Numbered from the stretch's first letter, positions 37,117-46,371 are shown. The stretch: DNA of 64,000 nucleotides from an uncultured Clostridia bacterium (GCA_948777935.1 CAQDYY010000005.1:62001-126000); one strand, 5' to 3'. The notes: generated by a model from the letters alone, not told the origin. Numbers and translations: made by a program.

Positions 37117-37179
37117 ATATAATGTTTTAAATATAAAAAAATGGAAAGACTAATAATAAATATAAAAAGTGAGGTTATT

Positions 37180-38415
37180 ATGAAAAAACTTACAAAAATA
37201 TTTATTATTAGTTTTTTATTATTGTTACTTATGTATGTAACAAATATTACATCTATTCCAGAAAATGTTATGTTACTTCAAGGAGAACATTATAGTATAA
37301 AAACATTGCTAGGCATTAATATAACAACAAAACGAGAAAATTACGAAACAATAGAAGTTTCAAGCAATTTATCAGAGAGTGCAACAAAAGTAGGAAAAAT
37401 AAACTATAGGCTAAATTTATTTGGAGCAATACCCTTAAAAGAAATCACTGTAAATGTAATACCTAAAACATATGTAGTGCCATTAGGAGATGCAGTTGGT
37501 CTAAAATTATATACAAGTGGAGTACTTGTAGTAGGAATGGGGGAAATTGAAGGCAGTGGTAATGTTAAATATAAGCCATATGAAAATAGTGGAATAGAAG
37601 AAGGAGATAGAATTGTTGCAATTAATAATAATACAGTAACATGTACTGCAGATTTAATAAATGAAGTAAATAAGTCTAAAGGAAATAGTGTGAATGTACA
37701 ATATATAAGAGATGAAGATACAATTGAAACAAGCATTATTCCAGCAAAAGGAAGTGACAATAAATACAAACTAGGTTTATGGGTAAGAGATGCAGCAGCA
37801 GGAGTAGGAACAGTAAGTTTTTATGAGCCAGAAACTAAAACATTTGCAGCATTAGGACATGGAATTCAAGACATAGATACAGGAAAACTATTAAAAATTG
37901 CAAAAGGTGATTTTGTAACTACTAAAATAATTTCTATTACGAAAGGAAAAAAGGGAACACCTGGGAAAATACAAGGTTCAATTGAAAACAGTACAATAAT
38001 AGGCAAAGTTGGAAAAAATACAGAATTTGGAGTATTTGGAACTCTAAATAATACTACAATATTAAACATTAACAAAAATGATGCTATAGAGGTTGCATCA
38101 CGTGATGAAATAAAAGAGGGAAAAGCAACTATTATCTCTACAGTAGAAGAGGGAAACAAGAAAGAATATGAAATAGAAATAGAGAAGATATATAGAAACA
38201 ATAATGAAAATAATAAGAGTATGCTAGTAAAAGTAACAGATAAGGAATTATTAGAAAAAACGGGGGGAATAGTGCAAGGAATGAGTGGAAGCCCTATTAT
38301 TCAGAATAATAAATTAGTAGGGGTATTAACTCATGTATTAGTAGGAGAGCCAGAAACAGGTTATGCTGTGTTTGCAGACCTTATGATAAAACAATCAAGA
38401 GAGGTAGAAAACTAG
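37180..38415 (+). CDS. spoIVB: SpoIVB peptidase (PDZ-serine protease, S55)
   Basis: 411 residues from ATG 37180; an upstream in-frame ATG has no RBS. Membrane signal-anchor about 5-24, a PDZ domain about 105-195 (YENSGIEEGDRIVAINNNTV) and the S55 peptidase domain about 200-411. The catalytic residues are H227 (ALGHGI) and S371 (GMSGSPI). In sporulation SpoIVB is secreted by the forespore and cleaves SpoIVFA to trigger sigma-K activation. In Clostridia it is usually followed by spo0A, but here murC converges on it instead. Confidence 0.93.
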   Translation: MKKLTKIFIISFLLLLLMYVTNITSIPENVMLLQGEHYSIKTLLGINITTKRENYETIEVSSNLSESATKVGKINYRLNLFGAIPLKEITVNVIPKTYVVPLGDAVGLKLYTSGVLVVGMGEIEGSGNVKYKPYENSGIEEGDRIVAINNNTVTCTADLINEVNKSKGNSVNVQYIRDEDTIETSIIPAKGSDNKYKLGLWVRDAAAGVGTVSFYEPETKTFAALGHGIQDIDTGKLLKIAKGDFVTTKIISITKGKKGTPGKIQGSIENSTIIGKVGKNTEFGVFGTLNNTTILNINKNDAIEVASRDEIKEGKATIISTVEEGNKKEYEIEIEKIYRNNNENNKSMLVKVTDKELLEKTGGIVQGMSGSPIIQNNKLVGVLTHVLVGEPETGYAVFADLMIKQSREVEN

Positions 38416-38428
38416 TTTCTACCTCTCT
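38398..38428. terminator. bidirectional hairpin overlapping both stop codons (spoIVB/murC)
   Basis: AGAGAGGTAGAAA pairs with TTTCTACCTCTCT (13 bp, loop ACTAG). The stem contains the last codons of spoIVB (GAG GTA GAA AAC TAG) and, on the other strand, of murC (GAG AGG TAG). Confidence 0.8.
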
Positions 38429-39810
38429 AATATCATAGGACCTATATCAGTTACATTTCCAGCACCTAATGTTAAAACAATATCATTTGGTTTTGCATGT
38501 TCTTTTACATAAGAAACAATATCATTAAAATCTGAAATATATTCTGAATGGCTTCCTCTTGTAGAATTAATACGTTCTACAATATCTTTTGAAGAAACAC
38601 CGTAAGTATTAGTTTCTCTTGCAGCATATATATCTGCTATAATAATATGGTCAAAGTTACTAAGTGCCCCACAAAAGTCATCTAATAAAGTTTTTGTTCT
38701 ACTGTAGGTATGAGGTTGGAAAATAACCCATGACTCATTAAATTTCTTATTATTTAATGCATTACAAGTTGCACTAATCTCTGTTGGATGATGAGCATAA
38801 TCATCATATACACGGATATCATTATAACTACCTTTATATTCTAACCTTCTATGCGCTCCTGTAAATTCTTTTAAAGCTTCTTTCATGCTTTTAGACGAAA
38901 TATTATAATGATCACATAAGCTGATACATGCAAGAGCATTTAAAACATTATGAGTACCTGCAACAGATAATTCAATATGTTCAAAAAACTCTTTATTTTT
39001 GTATACATCAAATTCTGCAAAACCATCATCATTAAAAGAAATATTATTTGCTGTAAAATTTGCATCCAAATTTTTAATACCGTAAGTTACAAAAGCGCAA
39101 TTAGTATCATTTGCTAAATCTAAACAATTTTCATCATCTGCATTTAGCACTAAAAAACCATCTTTAGGTAATAATTTCACATATTTTCTAAAAGCGTTTT
39201 TAATATTATCAAATGTTTTAAAATAATCTAAATGATCATTATCAATATTTAAAATAATTTCAGATTTTGGTCTAAATTTTAAAAAACTTTCTACATATTC
39301 ACAAGCTTCAATAATAAAGTAATCACTATTTCCAACCCTATAATTTCCATCAATTTGTTTTAATATACCGCCAACTTGAATATTTGGGTCAAGACTAGCT
39401 TTCAAAAAGCAAACAGCAACCATAGAAGTAGTAGTAGTTTTACCATGTGTACCAGATACACCAATAGTATCTCGAAAAGATTTTGTAAGTTCACCTAAAA
39501 AATCACAACGTTCAATAATAGGAATATTATTTTCTTTTGCAAAAATGATTTCTGGATCATCTTGTTTAATTGCAGCGGTATAAACAACTGCATCAGCTTG
39601 TTTAAGATTTTCAAAATCACGCCCAATAGTAACTGTAATTCCATTATTAGCTAATTTATCAGTAATTTCAGAACGATTAGCATCAGAGCCAGTAACTTTA
39701 AATCCCCAATTGTTTAAAATTTCTGCAATACCACTCATGCTAACTCCGCCAATTCCAAGCATATGTACATGTTTATATTTTTTAATATTATCAATATTTG
39801 CCAAAGCCAT
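38419..39810 (-). CDS. murC: UDP-N-acetylmuramate--L-alanine ligase
   Basis: 463 residues, full length. It has an N-terminal Rossmann domain with MLGIGGVSMSGIAEIL (about 17-33), a central ATPase domain with P-loop GVSGTHGKTTTTS (about 118-131) and NIDNDHLDYFKTFDN, and a C-terminal domain with DDYAHHPTEISATCNAL. It adds L-alanine to UDP-MurNAc, the first amino acid of the wall stem peptide, in the cytoplasm. Transcribed alone from the spoVG side; RBS AAAGGGGCG. Confidence 0.96.
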   Translation of the reverse strand: MALANIDNIKKYKHVHMLGIGGVSMSGIAEILNNWGFKVTGSDANRSEITDKLANNGITVTIGRDFENLKQADAVVYTAAIKQDDPEIIFAKENNIPIIERCDFLGELTKSFRDTIGVSGTHGKTTTTSMVAVCFLKASLDPNIQVGGILKQIDGNYRVGNSDYFIIEACEYVESFLKFRPKSEIILNIDNDHLDYFKTFDNIKNAFRKYVKLLPKDGFLVLNADDENCLDLANDTNCAFVTYGIKNLDANFTANNISFNDDGFAEFDVYKNKEFFEHIELSVAGTHNVLNALACISLCDHYNISSKSMKEALKEFTGAHRRLEYKGSYNDIRVYDDYAHHPTEISATCNALNNKKFNESWVIFQPHTYSRTKTLLDDFCGALSNFDHIIIADIYAARETNTYGVSSKDIVERINSTRGSHSEYISDFNDIVSYVKEHAKPNDIVLTLGAGNVTDIGPMILER

Positions 39811-40059
39811 TCGCCCCTTTAAATTTCATTTATACAATTATCATTAATAACAGATAAATTATATACTTTAAATAGTTTTTTTTCAATATTATTTTATGTA
39901 TTATGTATAAAATTTGTTAAAAATATGCATTATATAAGTACAAAGAAAATGAAATTAAAATTTTTGTAAAATATGGGAGGAAAAAAGATATTTATGACGA
40001 ATAATATATTTGTACATAAAAGTACAAATTTTAAAACTTTAGAAAGAGGTGCTTAAATT

Positions 40060-40341
40060 ATGCAAATTACAGACGTACGTTTAAGAAAAGTAAATTCAGA
40101 AAACAGAATGAAAGCTGTTGCTTCTGTAACATTCGATAATGAATTCGTAATTCACGATATCAAAGTTATCGAAAGCCAAAATGGATTATTTATAGCTATG
40201 CCAAGCAGAAAAACTCCAAACGGAGATTTCAAAGATATAGCTCATCCAATTAATGCTGAAACAAGAGAGAAAATTCAAAAAGCTATATTAGAAGCTTATG
40301 ATGCTCCAGATGCCGAAGAAGGATCTGAATCAGCAGAATAA
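40060..40341 (+). CDS. spoVG: septation protein SpoVG
   Basis: 93 residues: MQITDVRLRKVNSENRMKAV at the start, and GLFIAMPSRKTPNGDFKDIAHPINAETREKI in the middle are the SpoVG hallmarks. A small RNA/DNA-binding regulator acting in sporulation, cell division and surface traits. RBS AGAGGTGC. Contains AAC GGA out of frame, which is not a recoding site. A strong terminator follows. Confidence 0.97.
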   Translation: MQITDVRLRKVNSENRMKAVASVTFDNEFVIHDIKVIESQNGLFIAMPSRKTPNGDFKDIAHPINAETREKIQKAILEAYDAPDAEEGSESAE

Positions 40342-40349
40342 TATAAATA

Positions 40350-40376
40350 AAAAATGACCTTATGGGTCATTTTTTT
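40350..40376 (+). terminator. spoVG intrinsic terminator
   Basis: AAAAATGACC TTAT GGGTCATTTTTTT. Confidence 0.9.
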
Positions 40377-40380
40377 GTTA

Positions 40381-40433
40381 TGTAGGGGGCACCGTTTGTG
40401 GGAATACCAGTTAGACATGACACCACTGTGCCC
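40381..40433 (+). repeat. TGTAGGGGC-type interspersed repeat, copy 5
   Basis: TGTAGGGGGCACCGTTTGTG ... CCACTGTGCCC just behind the spoVG terminator. A further small palindrome (40446-40476, GGGGGCAGATATAAATCTACC) follows. Confidence 0.8.
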
Positions 40434-40487
40434 TTATACTAAAAAATAGGGGGCAGATATAAATCTACCTCCCTACAAAACTATTTT

Positions 40488-42830
40488 CTAATTTGGATTT
40501 CCTCTTTTTAAATCAAATACAATAGCATCTTGGTTATCAAATAAATATTGTGAATCACTAGTATCTGTTTTAATTGGATCAATATCGCCTCTATCATCTT
40601 TTTTATAATCATCTTTTATTAAATCGGTTTTTCTTTTCTTAGAAACTTTATCTTCTTCTGCAATACCATTTGTAAATTTTGCAAAATCATATGTTTTTCC
40701 TGGATGAGACTCTTTATATTTTGCTTCCATAAAATCTACTTTACCATCACCATATTGGTCTTTTCCTTTTAAATCTTTATATACATATGCACACATTTTA
40801 AAACCAAGAGCTTCAAGCTTTCCAGATTTAATATTTGGCTTCCAATCCCATCTAGGAGCATTAATTTTTGAATCATAAGCTACCTTATCAGAATTATAAG
40901 TTACACTATAAATCCACTCTCTATGATCATTAAATTCTTTCTCCCAAACGTCTGCTTCTTCACGAGTTAAACCACCAAAAACTAATTTTGTTGATGCATT
41001 AGTCATTATAGAATCACGATATTTTGAATGTCCCTTAAATCCTAATTGAGAAAGATTTTGAATAGATATCATTGTTCCTACATGATATTTTCTATAAAGT
41101 GTATATAATGGTTGTGTGGCAGGACCAACAAAATCTGCAAAATCGTCTACATATAGAAAATGTGGTATTCTAGAATGTTCATTTCCTGGACGTCTTAAAA
41201 CTGCAAATTGCATTAATAGTAGGAAAAACAATCCAAAGGCTTTATGTGCAGTTCCACCTAAATCACCACGTCTTGTGCAAACAAGAGTTACTTGACCATC
41301 AGCAAGCATTTTATCAAAATTCATATTATTAGTTCTATTACATAATATATTTCTTACATTAGCAAGTCTTAACAAATTATCAAGTTCTGTAATAGCAGAA
41401 TATACATATCTACTAGTCTCTGCTACTAATTCTGGACTTCCATAAAAATTCTTTTTAAAATATCCAAGTTGTATAGAATATTCTTCTGCAAGTTCAGGAA
41501 TTTCTTCCATTTTATGACACATATCTTCTATTAAACTAAAATCATTTAACATTTTTAACATATCTTCTAAGTTTGGTAAATCCCCATTATTCAATCTTGG
41601 GTACATTACTTTCAATAAAATTGATAAGTTTTCAACAGCTTGTGCTGCAGAATTTTCACGATATGTTTCCTCATCATCTGTATGTGTTGTTTTATACATT
41701 CCTCTAATAACAGTAGATATAGCAACTGATGTTAATGAAGGATCGTCAAACATAAAAGGATTTAAACCAATTGAGTTTGAATCATTAGGGTCTATAATAT
41801 TTGGTTTAATATTATAATTTCTTGCAACATCAGCCATACGATTTACTGAATCAATATCAGGTGATACTAAAGTTACACCAACATTACGATATATAAGTCC
41901 ATTTGAGCTTTTATCGCTATAAATCATTTTTTTCATATAGGCTTTATAAATAGCTTCTTTACCTGAAACAGGTGATAACATATTTAAAGAAAAGTTTGCA
42001 TTTAAATAGTTATTATCATAAGGAAGGTTTAAATGTGCAATTCCAGTTTTTAAAGCTGTAAATCCCATTTCTTTTGATACTTCTTTAAAAAAGTTCTTTT
42101 TTTCTATATCTCTTGCCATCATTGGCTCAAATACCATTGTTGTTTTTCCAGTTCCAGAATAACCAACGATCAAAGCAGGGTCAAACCTTCTACTTTCAGA
42201 AATTTTAGCAAGATGTCCTTTAATCTTATCTCTACAAAGTATATTTTCACAAGTATATGGTCCCATTCCTGCATTTTTGTCAGATAAATCAATACCTGCA
42301 TAATCATTAATACCATCACGAATATCTTTATTTTCATTAAGACCTGTAAATAACCATTTAAATACAGGGTAAAATGTAACTAAAGGTAAGTAAACAGCAA
42401 TTGCTTGGAATGCTGGTCTAATTAAATTAGAGAATTCGGTAACAATTGTTGTATAATTTGGAACAGAAACAAACAATAACCATAAAAGTCCATTAAGCCA
42501 TTGAACTGCCATTGAAATTCCAACTACATATAAACTAGCACAATATACGTATAAAAATCCTACTTTCATCCAATAAGATTTTGCAAAACTTGATGAACCA
42601 GAAAATAGAAATGCAAATACAGGGCATGCAAGAGCTATGGTATATGTGATTGGACCCCAATATGAAACTCCTATTCCTGTAAAAAATAGTATAAGTAATT
42701 CTACAATTCTATCAACCATGACATAAATAGTCGCAAGTGTTAATATATATGTAGCAAAAGTGTTTCTATCTGTACCTAACCATTTTAAAAATTTATCTAT
42801 ATATTTTAGCAATTTTTTCACCACTTTCAA
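40488..42830 (-). CDS. VirD4/TraG-like membrane ATPase (coupling protein family)
   Basis: 780 residues. The N-terminal fifth is membrane-embedded (hydrophobic segments near 25-50, 55-75, 85-110 and 140-165). The cytoplasmic part has Walker A GYSGTGKTTMVFEP (about 222-235), Walker B-like HFLYVDDFADF (about 555) and the C-terminal QNLSQLGFKGHSKYRDSIMT region of TraM-recognition/TraG ATPases. Such proteins couple substrates to type IV secretion, but no other T4SS or conjugation genes are here. The nearest machine is the Tad-like operon 3.4 kb upstream, so a role there is possible. No in-frame CGG. The last 80 residues are charged and probably disordered. Confidence 0.82.
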   Translation of the reverse strand: MKVVKKLLKYIDKFLKWLGTDRNTFATYILTLATIYVMVDRIVELLILFFTGIGVSYWGPITYTIALACPVFAFLFSGSSSFAKSYWMKVGFLYVYCASLYVVGISMAVQWLNGLLWLLFVSVPNYTTIVTEFSNLIRPAFQAIAVYLPLVTFYPVFKWLFTGLNENKDIRDGINDYAGIDLSDKNAGMGPYTCENILCRDKIKGHLAKISESRRFDPALIVGYSGTGKTTMVFEPMMARDIEKKNFFKEVSKEMGFTALKTGIAHLNLPYDNNYLNANFSLNMLSPVSGKEAIYKAYMKKMIYSDKSSNGLIYRNVGVTLVSPDIDSVNRMADVARNYNIKPNIIDPNDSNSIGLNPFMFDDPSLTSVAISTVIRGMYKTTHTDDEETYRENSAAQAVENLSILLKVMYPRLNNGDLPNLEDMLKMLNDFSLIEDMCHKMEEIPELAEEYSIQLGYFKKNFYGSPELVAETSRYVYSAITELDNLLRLANVRNILCNRTNNMNFDKMLADGQVTLVCTRRGDLGGTAHKAFGLFFLLLMQFAVLRRPGNEHSRIPHFLYVDDFADFVGPATQPLYTLYRKYHVGTMISIQNLSQLGFKGHSKYRDSIMTNASTKLVFGGLTREEADVWEKEFNDHREWIYSVTYNSDKVAYDSKINAPRWDWKPNIKSGKLEALGFKMCAYVYKDLKGKDQYGDGKVDFMEAKYKESHPGKTYDFAKFTNGIAEEDKVSKKRKTDLIKDDYKKDDRGDIDPIKTDTSDSQYLFDNQDAIVFDLKRGNPN

Positions 42831-43252
42831 ATAAATCTATACACTATATATTATCCTACAAAATGAAGAAAAAATCAAGGAAAAATGGCAAAAAAACTAT
42901 AAAAATTGTTATAGTTTAGACTAGAAATGAAAGAAAGTCTGCGAAGGCATACAAGAAACCTCTTTTGACAATGGTAACCCTGCCATAATTAAATCAAACT
43001 TTTCTTATTTTTCATATACTTTTCCTTAAGTTGACAGCATTGTATTTGAAAAAGATGTTTAACTTCAACATAAATTTCTCCATTGATTTTTAAAATAATT
43101 AATGATATAATTCAAATGCAATAGATGAATTATTGTATTATTTTAAGTAAAGTGAATTCAATGTAAGTAAGAAAAGATTTAAATGGTACTAGCCTTTTTA
43201 AATTTTATATGATATAATGCGAAAAGCAAATGATTAGTAAAGAGGAATTGTT
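42831..43252. other. 422-bp divergent intergenic region
   Basis: Contains the second copy of the 36-bp repeat (42931-42966) and a -10 (GATATAATG near 43211) for holB. No gene seen. Confidence 0.5.
42931..42966 (-). repeat. 36-bp dispersed repeat, copy 2 (inverted relative to 3649-3684)
   Basis: 35 of 36 positions match the reverse complement of 3649-3684. Confidence 0.75.
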
Positions 43253-44141
43253 ATGGCTTTTGAAAATTTAATAGGAAATGAAAAGACAAAGAATTTATTA
43301 TATTATATGGTAGAACAAGGTAAAGTTACGCATAGCTACTTATTTATTGGACCATCTGGGGTTCGGAAAGACTCTATTTGCAAAAGAATTTGCAAAAATG
43401 ATATTATGTACAGAAGAAAAAAAGCCATGTGGGAAATGCAAGTCTTGTTTGCAATTTGAACAAAATAATCAGCCAGATTTTACATTAATAGAACCAGAAG
43501 AGGGAACTATTAAAATTGAAAAAATAAGACAAATGCAAGAGAAAGTATTAGAAAAGCCAATTATTTCTTCTAAAAAAGTATATATTATAAAAGATGCAGA
43601 TTATATGACTAAAGAAGCGGGTAATTGCTTATTAAAGACATTAGAAGAACCACCAGAGTATGTTACAATCATACTAATAGGTGCTAATGAAAGCTTATTT
43701 TTAAATACTATTCGCTCAAGATGCATGAAAGTACTGTTTCAAAAAATAGAAGATAAAGAATTACAAAAGTATTTACAAGAAAATAATATTACACAAGAAA
43801 TAACAAAAGAACGCTTAATGGCATTTAATGGGTCAATTGAAAAAGCAATAAAAATTGAAGAGAAAAAAGAAATATATGATGAAATACAAAAGATATTTGG
43901 AAATATAGATCAATATACATTATTAGATGTACTAGGTAAGCTAGAGCCATTATATAAGAATAAAGAAATAATAAATGACTTATTAGATTATATTACAATA
44001 ATCTTCCTAGAAAAGGCAAAAAATAATGCTAAATATATTTCTAATATAGAAACAATAGAAGAAGTAAAGAAGAATTTAAAAGCTAATAGTAATTTTGATA
44101 TGAGCATAGATAAACTACTATACAAAATATGGGAGGAATAA
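43253..44141 (+). CDS. holB: DNA polymerase III delta-prime subunit (+1 recoding at CGG in the Walker A loop)
   Basis: 295 residues with one skipped base. After the shift the P-loop reads G33-PSGVGKT with G38 the recoded codon and K39 the nucleotide-binding lysine, so the shift falls inside the ATP site. It is followed by the clamp-loader zinc cysteines (CTEEKKPCGKCKSC), the DE-box equivalent region (YIIKDADYMTKEAGNCLLKT) and the SRC motif (TIRSRCMK). Delta-prime is part of the sliding-clamp loader and should be essential. Unshifted translation ends after 68 residues. The stop overlaps the ricT RBS; holB-ricT is the conserved order. Confidence 0.94.
43364..43366 (+). other. +1 recoding site, GTT CGG A (G38)
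   Basis: Skipping C converts GTT CGG AAA GAC into GTT GGA AAG ACT, the GVGKT of Walker A, in which this glycine is essentially invariant. Confidence 0.97.
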
Positions 44142-44143
44142 AC

Positions 44144-45067
44144 TTGAAGGAAATAATAGGAGTAAGGTTTAAAAGACCTGGAAAAATATATTTTTTTGAT
44201 CCCAAACATTGTAAATTGCAAAAAGGTCAACATGTTATTGTAGAAACAGCTATGGGGCAAGAATTTGCAGAAGTTATAATAGAAAACAAAATGCTTCCAG
44301 ATGAGAAAATAGAAAACGAGTTAAAGCCAATTGTAAGAATAGCAGGATATAAAGATTACAAGCACAATGAAGAAAATAAGCAAAAGGAAAAAGAAGCATT
44401 TACAATATGTGAGGAACAAATCAAAAAACACAAATTACAAATGAATTTAACAGATGTAGAATATAAATTTGATAATAGTAAAGTGCTATTTTACTTTACA
44501 GCAGATGGAAGAATTGACTTTAGAGATTTAGTAAAAGATTTAGCAGCAATTTTTAAAACGAGAATTGAACTTCGCCAAATTGGAGTAAGAGATGAGGTAA
44601 AAAGAATAGGTGGAAATGGTATTTGTGGAAGGCAATTATGTTGTACATCATTTTTACCAAATTTTGAAACAGTTTCAATAAAAATGGCAAAAGAACAAAA
44701 TATTTCTTTAAATCCGTCTAAAATATCAGGTAATTGTGGAAGATTAATGTGCTGCTTAAAATATGAAGAAGAAGCATATTTAGATAAATTAAAAAACTTG
44801 CCTAAAGTAGGAGCAATTGTAAAAGCAGATGAAGACGGAGAAGGAATAGTAGATTCTGTAGAAACTTTAAAAGAAAAAGTAAGAGTTAAATTTAAAGATA
44901 AAGAAGGCTTTTACTACAAAAAATTTGATGCAAAAGACTTAAAAATTATTAAAGATGTAGAAGAAAAAGATGACATAGAAGGTGTTGACAAAGAGGAACT
45001 AAAAGAATTACGAAAACTAGAAAAATTGGAAGAAGAAGACAAGAAAAATCAAGCAGTAGAAATATAA
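44144..45067 (+). CDS. ricT: PSP1/RicT (YaaT) family protein, TTG start
   Basis: 307 residues from TTG 44144, spaced 6 bases after GGGAGGA; an ATG 15 bases upstream overlaps that RBS, so TTG is preferred. It has the PSP1 domain with conserved cysteines (GNGICGRQLCCTSFLPNF and GNCGRLMCCLKYEEE). RicT forms the RicAFT complex with Fe-S clusters and helps RNase Y mature mRNAs and Spo0A activation in Bacillus. It overlaps the holB end. The Lys/Glu-rich C-terminal tail (about 270-307) is probably disordered. A ferredoxin gene follows. Confidence 0.9.
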   Translation: MKEIIGVRFKRPGKIYFFDPKHCKLQKGQHVIVETAMGQEFAEVIIENKMLPDEKIENELKPIVRIAGYKDYKHNEENKQKEKEAFTICEEQIKKHKLQMNLTDVEYKFDNSKVLFYFTADGRIDFRDLVKDLAAIFKTRIELRQIGVRDEVKRIGGNGICGRQLCCTSFLPNFETVSIKMAKEQNISLNPSKISGNCGRLMCCLKYEEEAYLDKLKNLPKVGAIVKADEDGEGIVDSVETLKEKVRVKFKDKEGFYYKKFDAKDLKIIKDVEEKDDIEGVDKEELKELRKLEKLEEEDKKNQAVEI

Positions 45068-45124
45068 AAAGTGTTTTAAATATTAAATTTATTAATATAC
45101 ATAGTAATAAAGGAGGCGAAAGAT

Positions 45125-45304
45125 ATGGCATATAAAATAACAGAAAAATGTATTAGTTGTGGAGCATGTGCTGCAAACTGCCCAGTAGAATGCATTTCAC
45201 AAGGAGAAGATAGATTTGTTATAGATAAAGATGCATGTATTGGATGTGGAACATGTGCTGGAGTTTGCCCAGTAGACGCACCAATTGAAGATACAGAAGA
45301 ATAA
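45125..45304 (+). CDS. 2[4Fe-4S] ferredoxin
   Basis: 59 residues with two CxxCxxCxxxCP motifs (CISCGACAANCP, CIGCGTCAGVCP), the classic clostridial 8-Fe ferredoxin. It carries electrons at low potential in the cytoplasm for fermentation and reductive biosynthesis. RBS AAAGGAGG lies 9 bases before ATG. It sits 57 bases after ricT. Confidence 0.97.
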   Translation: MAYKITEKCISCGACAANCPVECISQGEDRFVIDKDACIGCGTCAGVCPVDAPIEDTEE

Positions 45305-45433
45305 AAATGTAGAGAGGATTTTATTATAATTATGATACAAACAAAAATACTTTACATAATTTATACATTATGATATAATATATGGAGAATAAAAAAACAA
45401 TAAATTTATAAGACATAAAGTTTTATAAAAGTA

Positions 45434-45462
45434 TTGACAATTTATTTTTTCAATGATAAAAT
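45434..45462 (+). promoter_or_regulatory. strong promoter in front of a structured RNA
   Basis: TTGACA, 17 bases, TAAAAT. Transcription would start near 45469, with no ORF downstream on this strand before the terminator. Confidence 0.7.
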
Positions 45463-45468
45463 CCTATC

Positions 45469-45640
45469 ACAAAAAAATGATTATAACATGCATATTTTGA
45501 TATGTGTGTGTCATAATATTAAAAGGTTGTTTGAGGATAGTAAGGTGGCTATCACGCCAGAGATGGTCTTAAAAGAGATGCAGGGTTACCGACCTGCCGA
45601 ATGACCGGAAAAAAGAGGATGTAGCAACACATCCTCTTTT
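45469..45640 (+). ncRNA. unassigned structured small RNA of about 170 nt
   Basis: Bounded by a consensus promoter and an intrinsic terminator. Visible helices: a 9-bp hairpin CATGCATAT/ATATGTGTG near 45488-45509 (with G-U pairs), GATAG/CTATC near 45535-45552, a GGTC/GACC pair enclosing GCAGG/CCTGC (near 45583-45600), and the 12-bp terminator stem. It is more G/C-rich and structured than its surroundings. It does not match any riboswitch or housekeeping RNA consensus I can recall. It is convergent with the gene at 45639-46055. Confidence 0.55.
45611..45640. terminator. bidirectional terminator, 12-bp perfect stem
   Basis: AAAAGAGGATGT / ACATCCTCTTTT with loop AGCAAC. It serves the small RNA and, on the minus strand, the 45639-46055 gene, whose stop codon touches it. 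Confidence 0.88.
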
Positions 45641-46055
45641 AATTATATGAAATTAATTTTCTTGAAACTATCTTTTTATTAAGATCAAATTCTGTTAAAG
45701 GAAATATAGTTCTTAATCTTAGAGAACCTTTATAAGAGATTCTAACAGCAACTAAAGTAGTATCTTCAAGCTTTTTTACATACTGTATACTATTATTAGA
45801 CTCATTAAAACCTATATAATCGGGATTACTAATTATTTCTGGAATGTTTGCCATACTTATATTGTATGAGTTTTCATCTTTATATTGGTTTTTATGCTTT
45901 TCACAATGATATATTCTGTCTGCTGTTAATAAAATATTTCTAGGAGAACAGTTTAAATTTAAAGCACTTATTACTTTGTTATTTAGTTCACCAATTTTTA
46001 TAGGATTATTGTTATCAGACTTTAATATAGAGTTTATATTTAATTTTTGTTCCAT
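45639..46055 (-). CDS. PBECR-like nuclease-fold protein (tentative)
   Basis: 138 residues. The C-terminal half (about 40-138) has the pattern ILLTADRIYHCEKHKNQY, NIPEIISNPDYIGF, QYVKKLEDTTLVAVRISYKG and LRLRTIFPLTE, which resembles the PBECR (barnase-EndoU-ColicinE5-RelE-like) domains of phage and mobile elements. His49 and His53 could be catalytic. The N-terminal 40 residues are variable. It has its own strong promoter and RBS AAAAGGAGAAAG, and is convergent with the small RNA. A toxin role is possible but unproven. Confidence 0.5.
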   Translation of the reverse strand: MEQKLNINSILKSDNNNPIKIGELNNKVISALNLNCSPRNILLTADRIYHCEKHKNQYKDENSYNISMANIPEIISNPDYIGFNESNNSIQYVKKLEDTTLVAVRISYKGSLRLRTIFPLTEFDLNKKIVSRKLISYN

Positions 46056-46079
46056 GCTTTCTCCTTTTCTTAATAAAAA

Positions 46080-46108
46080 ATTATAAGTTATGAAATATAT
46101 GTTGTCAA
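46080..46108 (-). promoter_or_regulatory. promoter of the PBECR-like gene
   Basis: On the minus strand TTGACA, 17 bases, TATAAT (-10 at 46085-46080). Confidence 0.75.
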
Positions 46109-46189
46109 TAAAAATATAAATAAAATATATATTTATGAACTACCATGAGTAAAAAGGTACGCTTTTTCCAAAAAAATCGTTCATATGTA

Positions 46190-46218
46190 TTGACAAATGT
46201 GTATAAACAGTATATAAT
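46190..46218 (+). promoter_or_regulatory. promoter of the infC-rpmI-rplT operon
   Basis: TTGACA (46190-46195), 17 bases, TATAAT (46213-46218): a full consensus promoter. It leaves a leader of about 145 nt. Confidence 0.85.
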
Positions 46219-46325
46219 AACAAAGTTAAAAGAAGAAGTTATCCACTTCTCACCTAATCCAAATAAGGAAAAAGGTTATAAAATGAAAATTTTATACTAT
46301 TACAAAGTAATAGGAGTATTTTGTG

Positions 46326-46358
46326 GATTGGCTTTTAACAAGTCAATCTTATTTTTTT
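46326..46358 (+). terminator. leader attenuator before infC
   Basis: GATTGGC pairs with GTCAATC (one G-U) and is followed by TTATTTTTTT, immediately upstream of the infC ribosome binding site. This fits the leader-controlled attenuation known for infC-rpmI-rplT operons, where L20 binds. Confidence 0.7.
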
Positions 46359-46371
46359 GGAGGTGTTTTAG

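Noticed and set aside
45469..45640. An unusual tRNA that could decode CGG
   Set aside because: No cloverleaf, no T-loop or CCA end; the helices do not fit a tRNA.
45469..45640. TPP, FMN, SAM, lysine, glycine or cobalamin riboswitch
   Set aside because: None of the conserved cores I know are present, and no gene follows on that strand.
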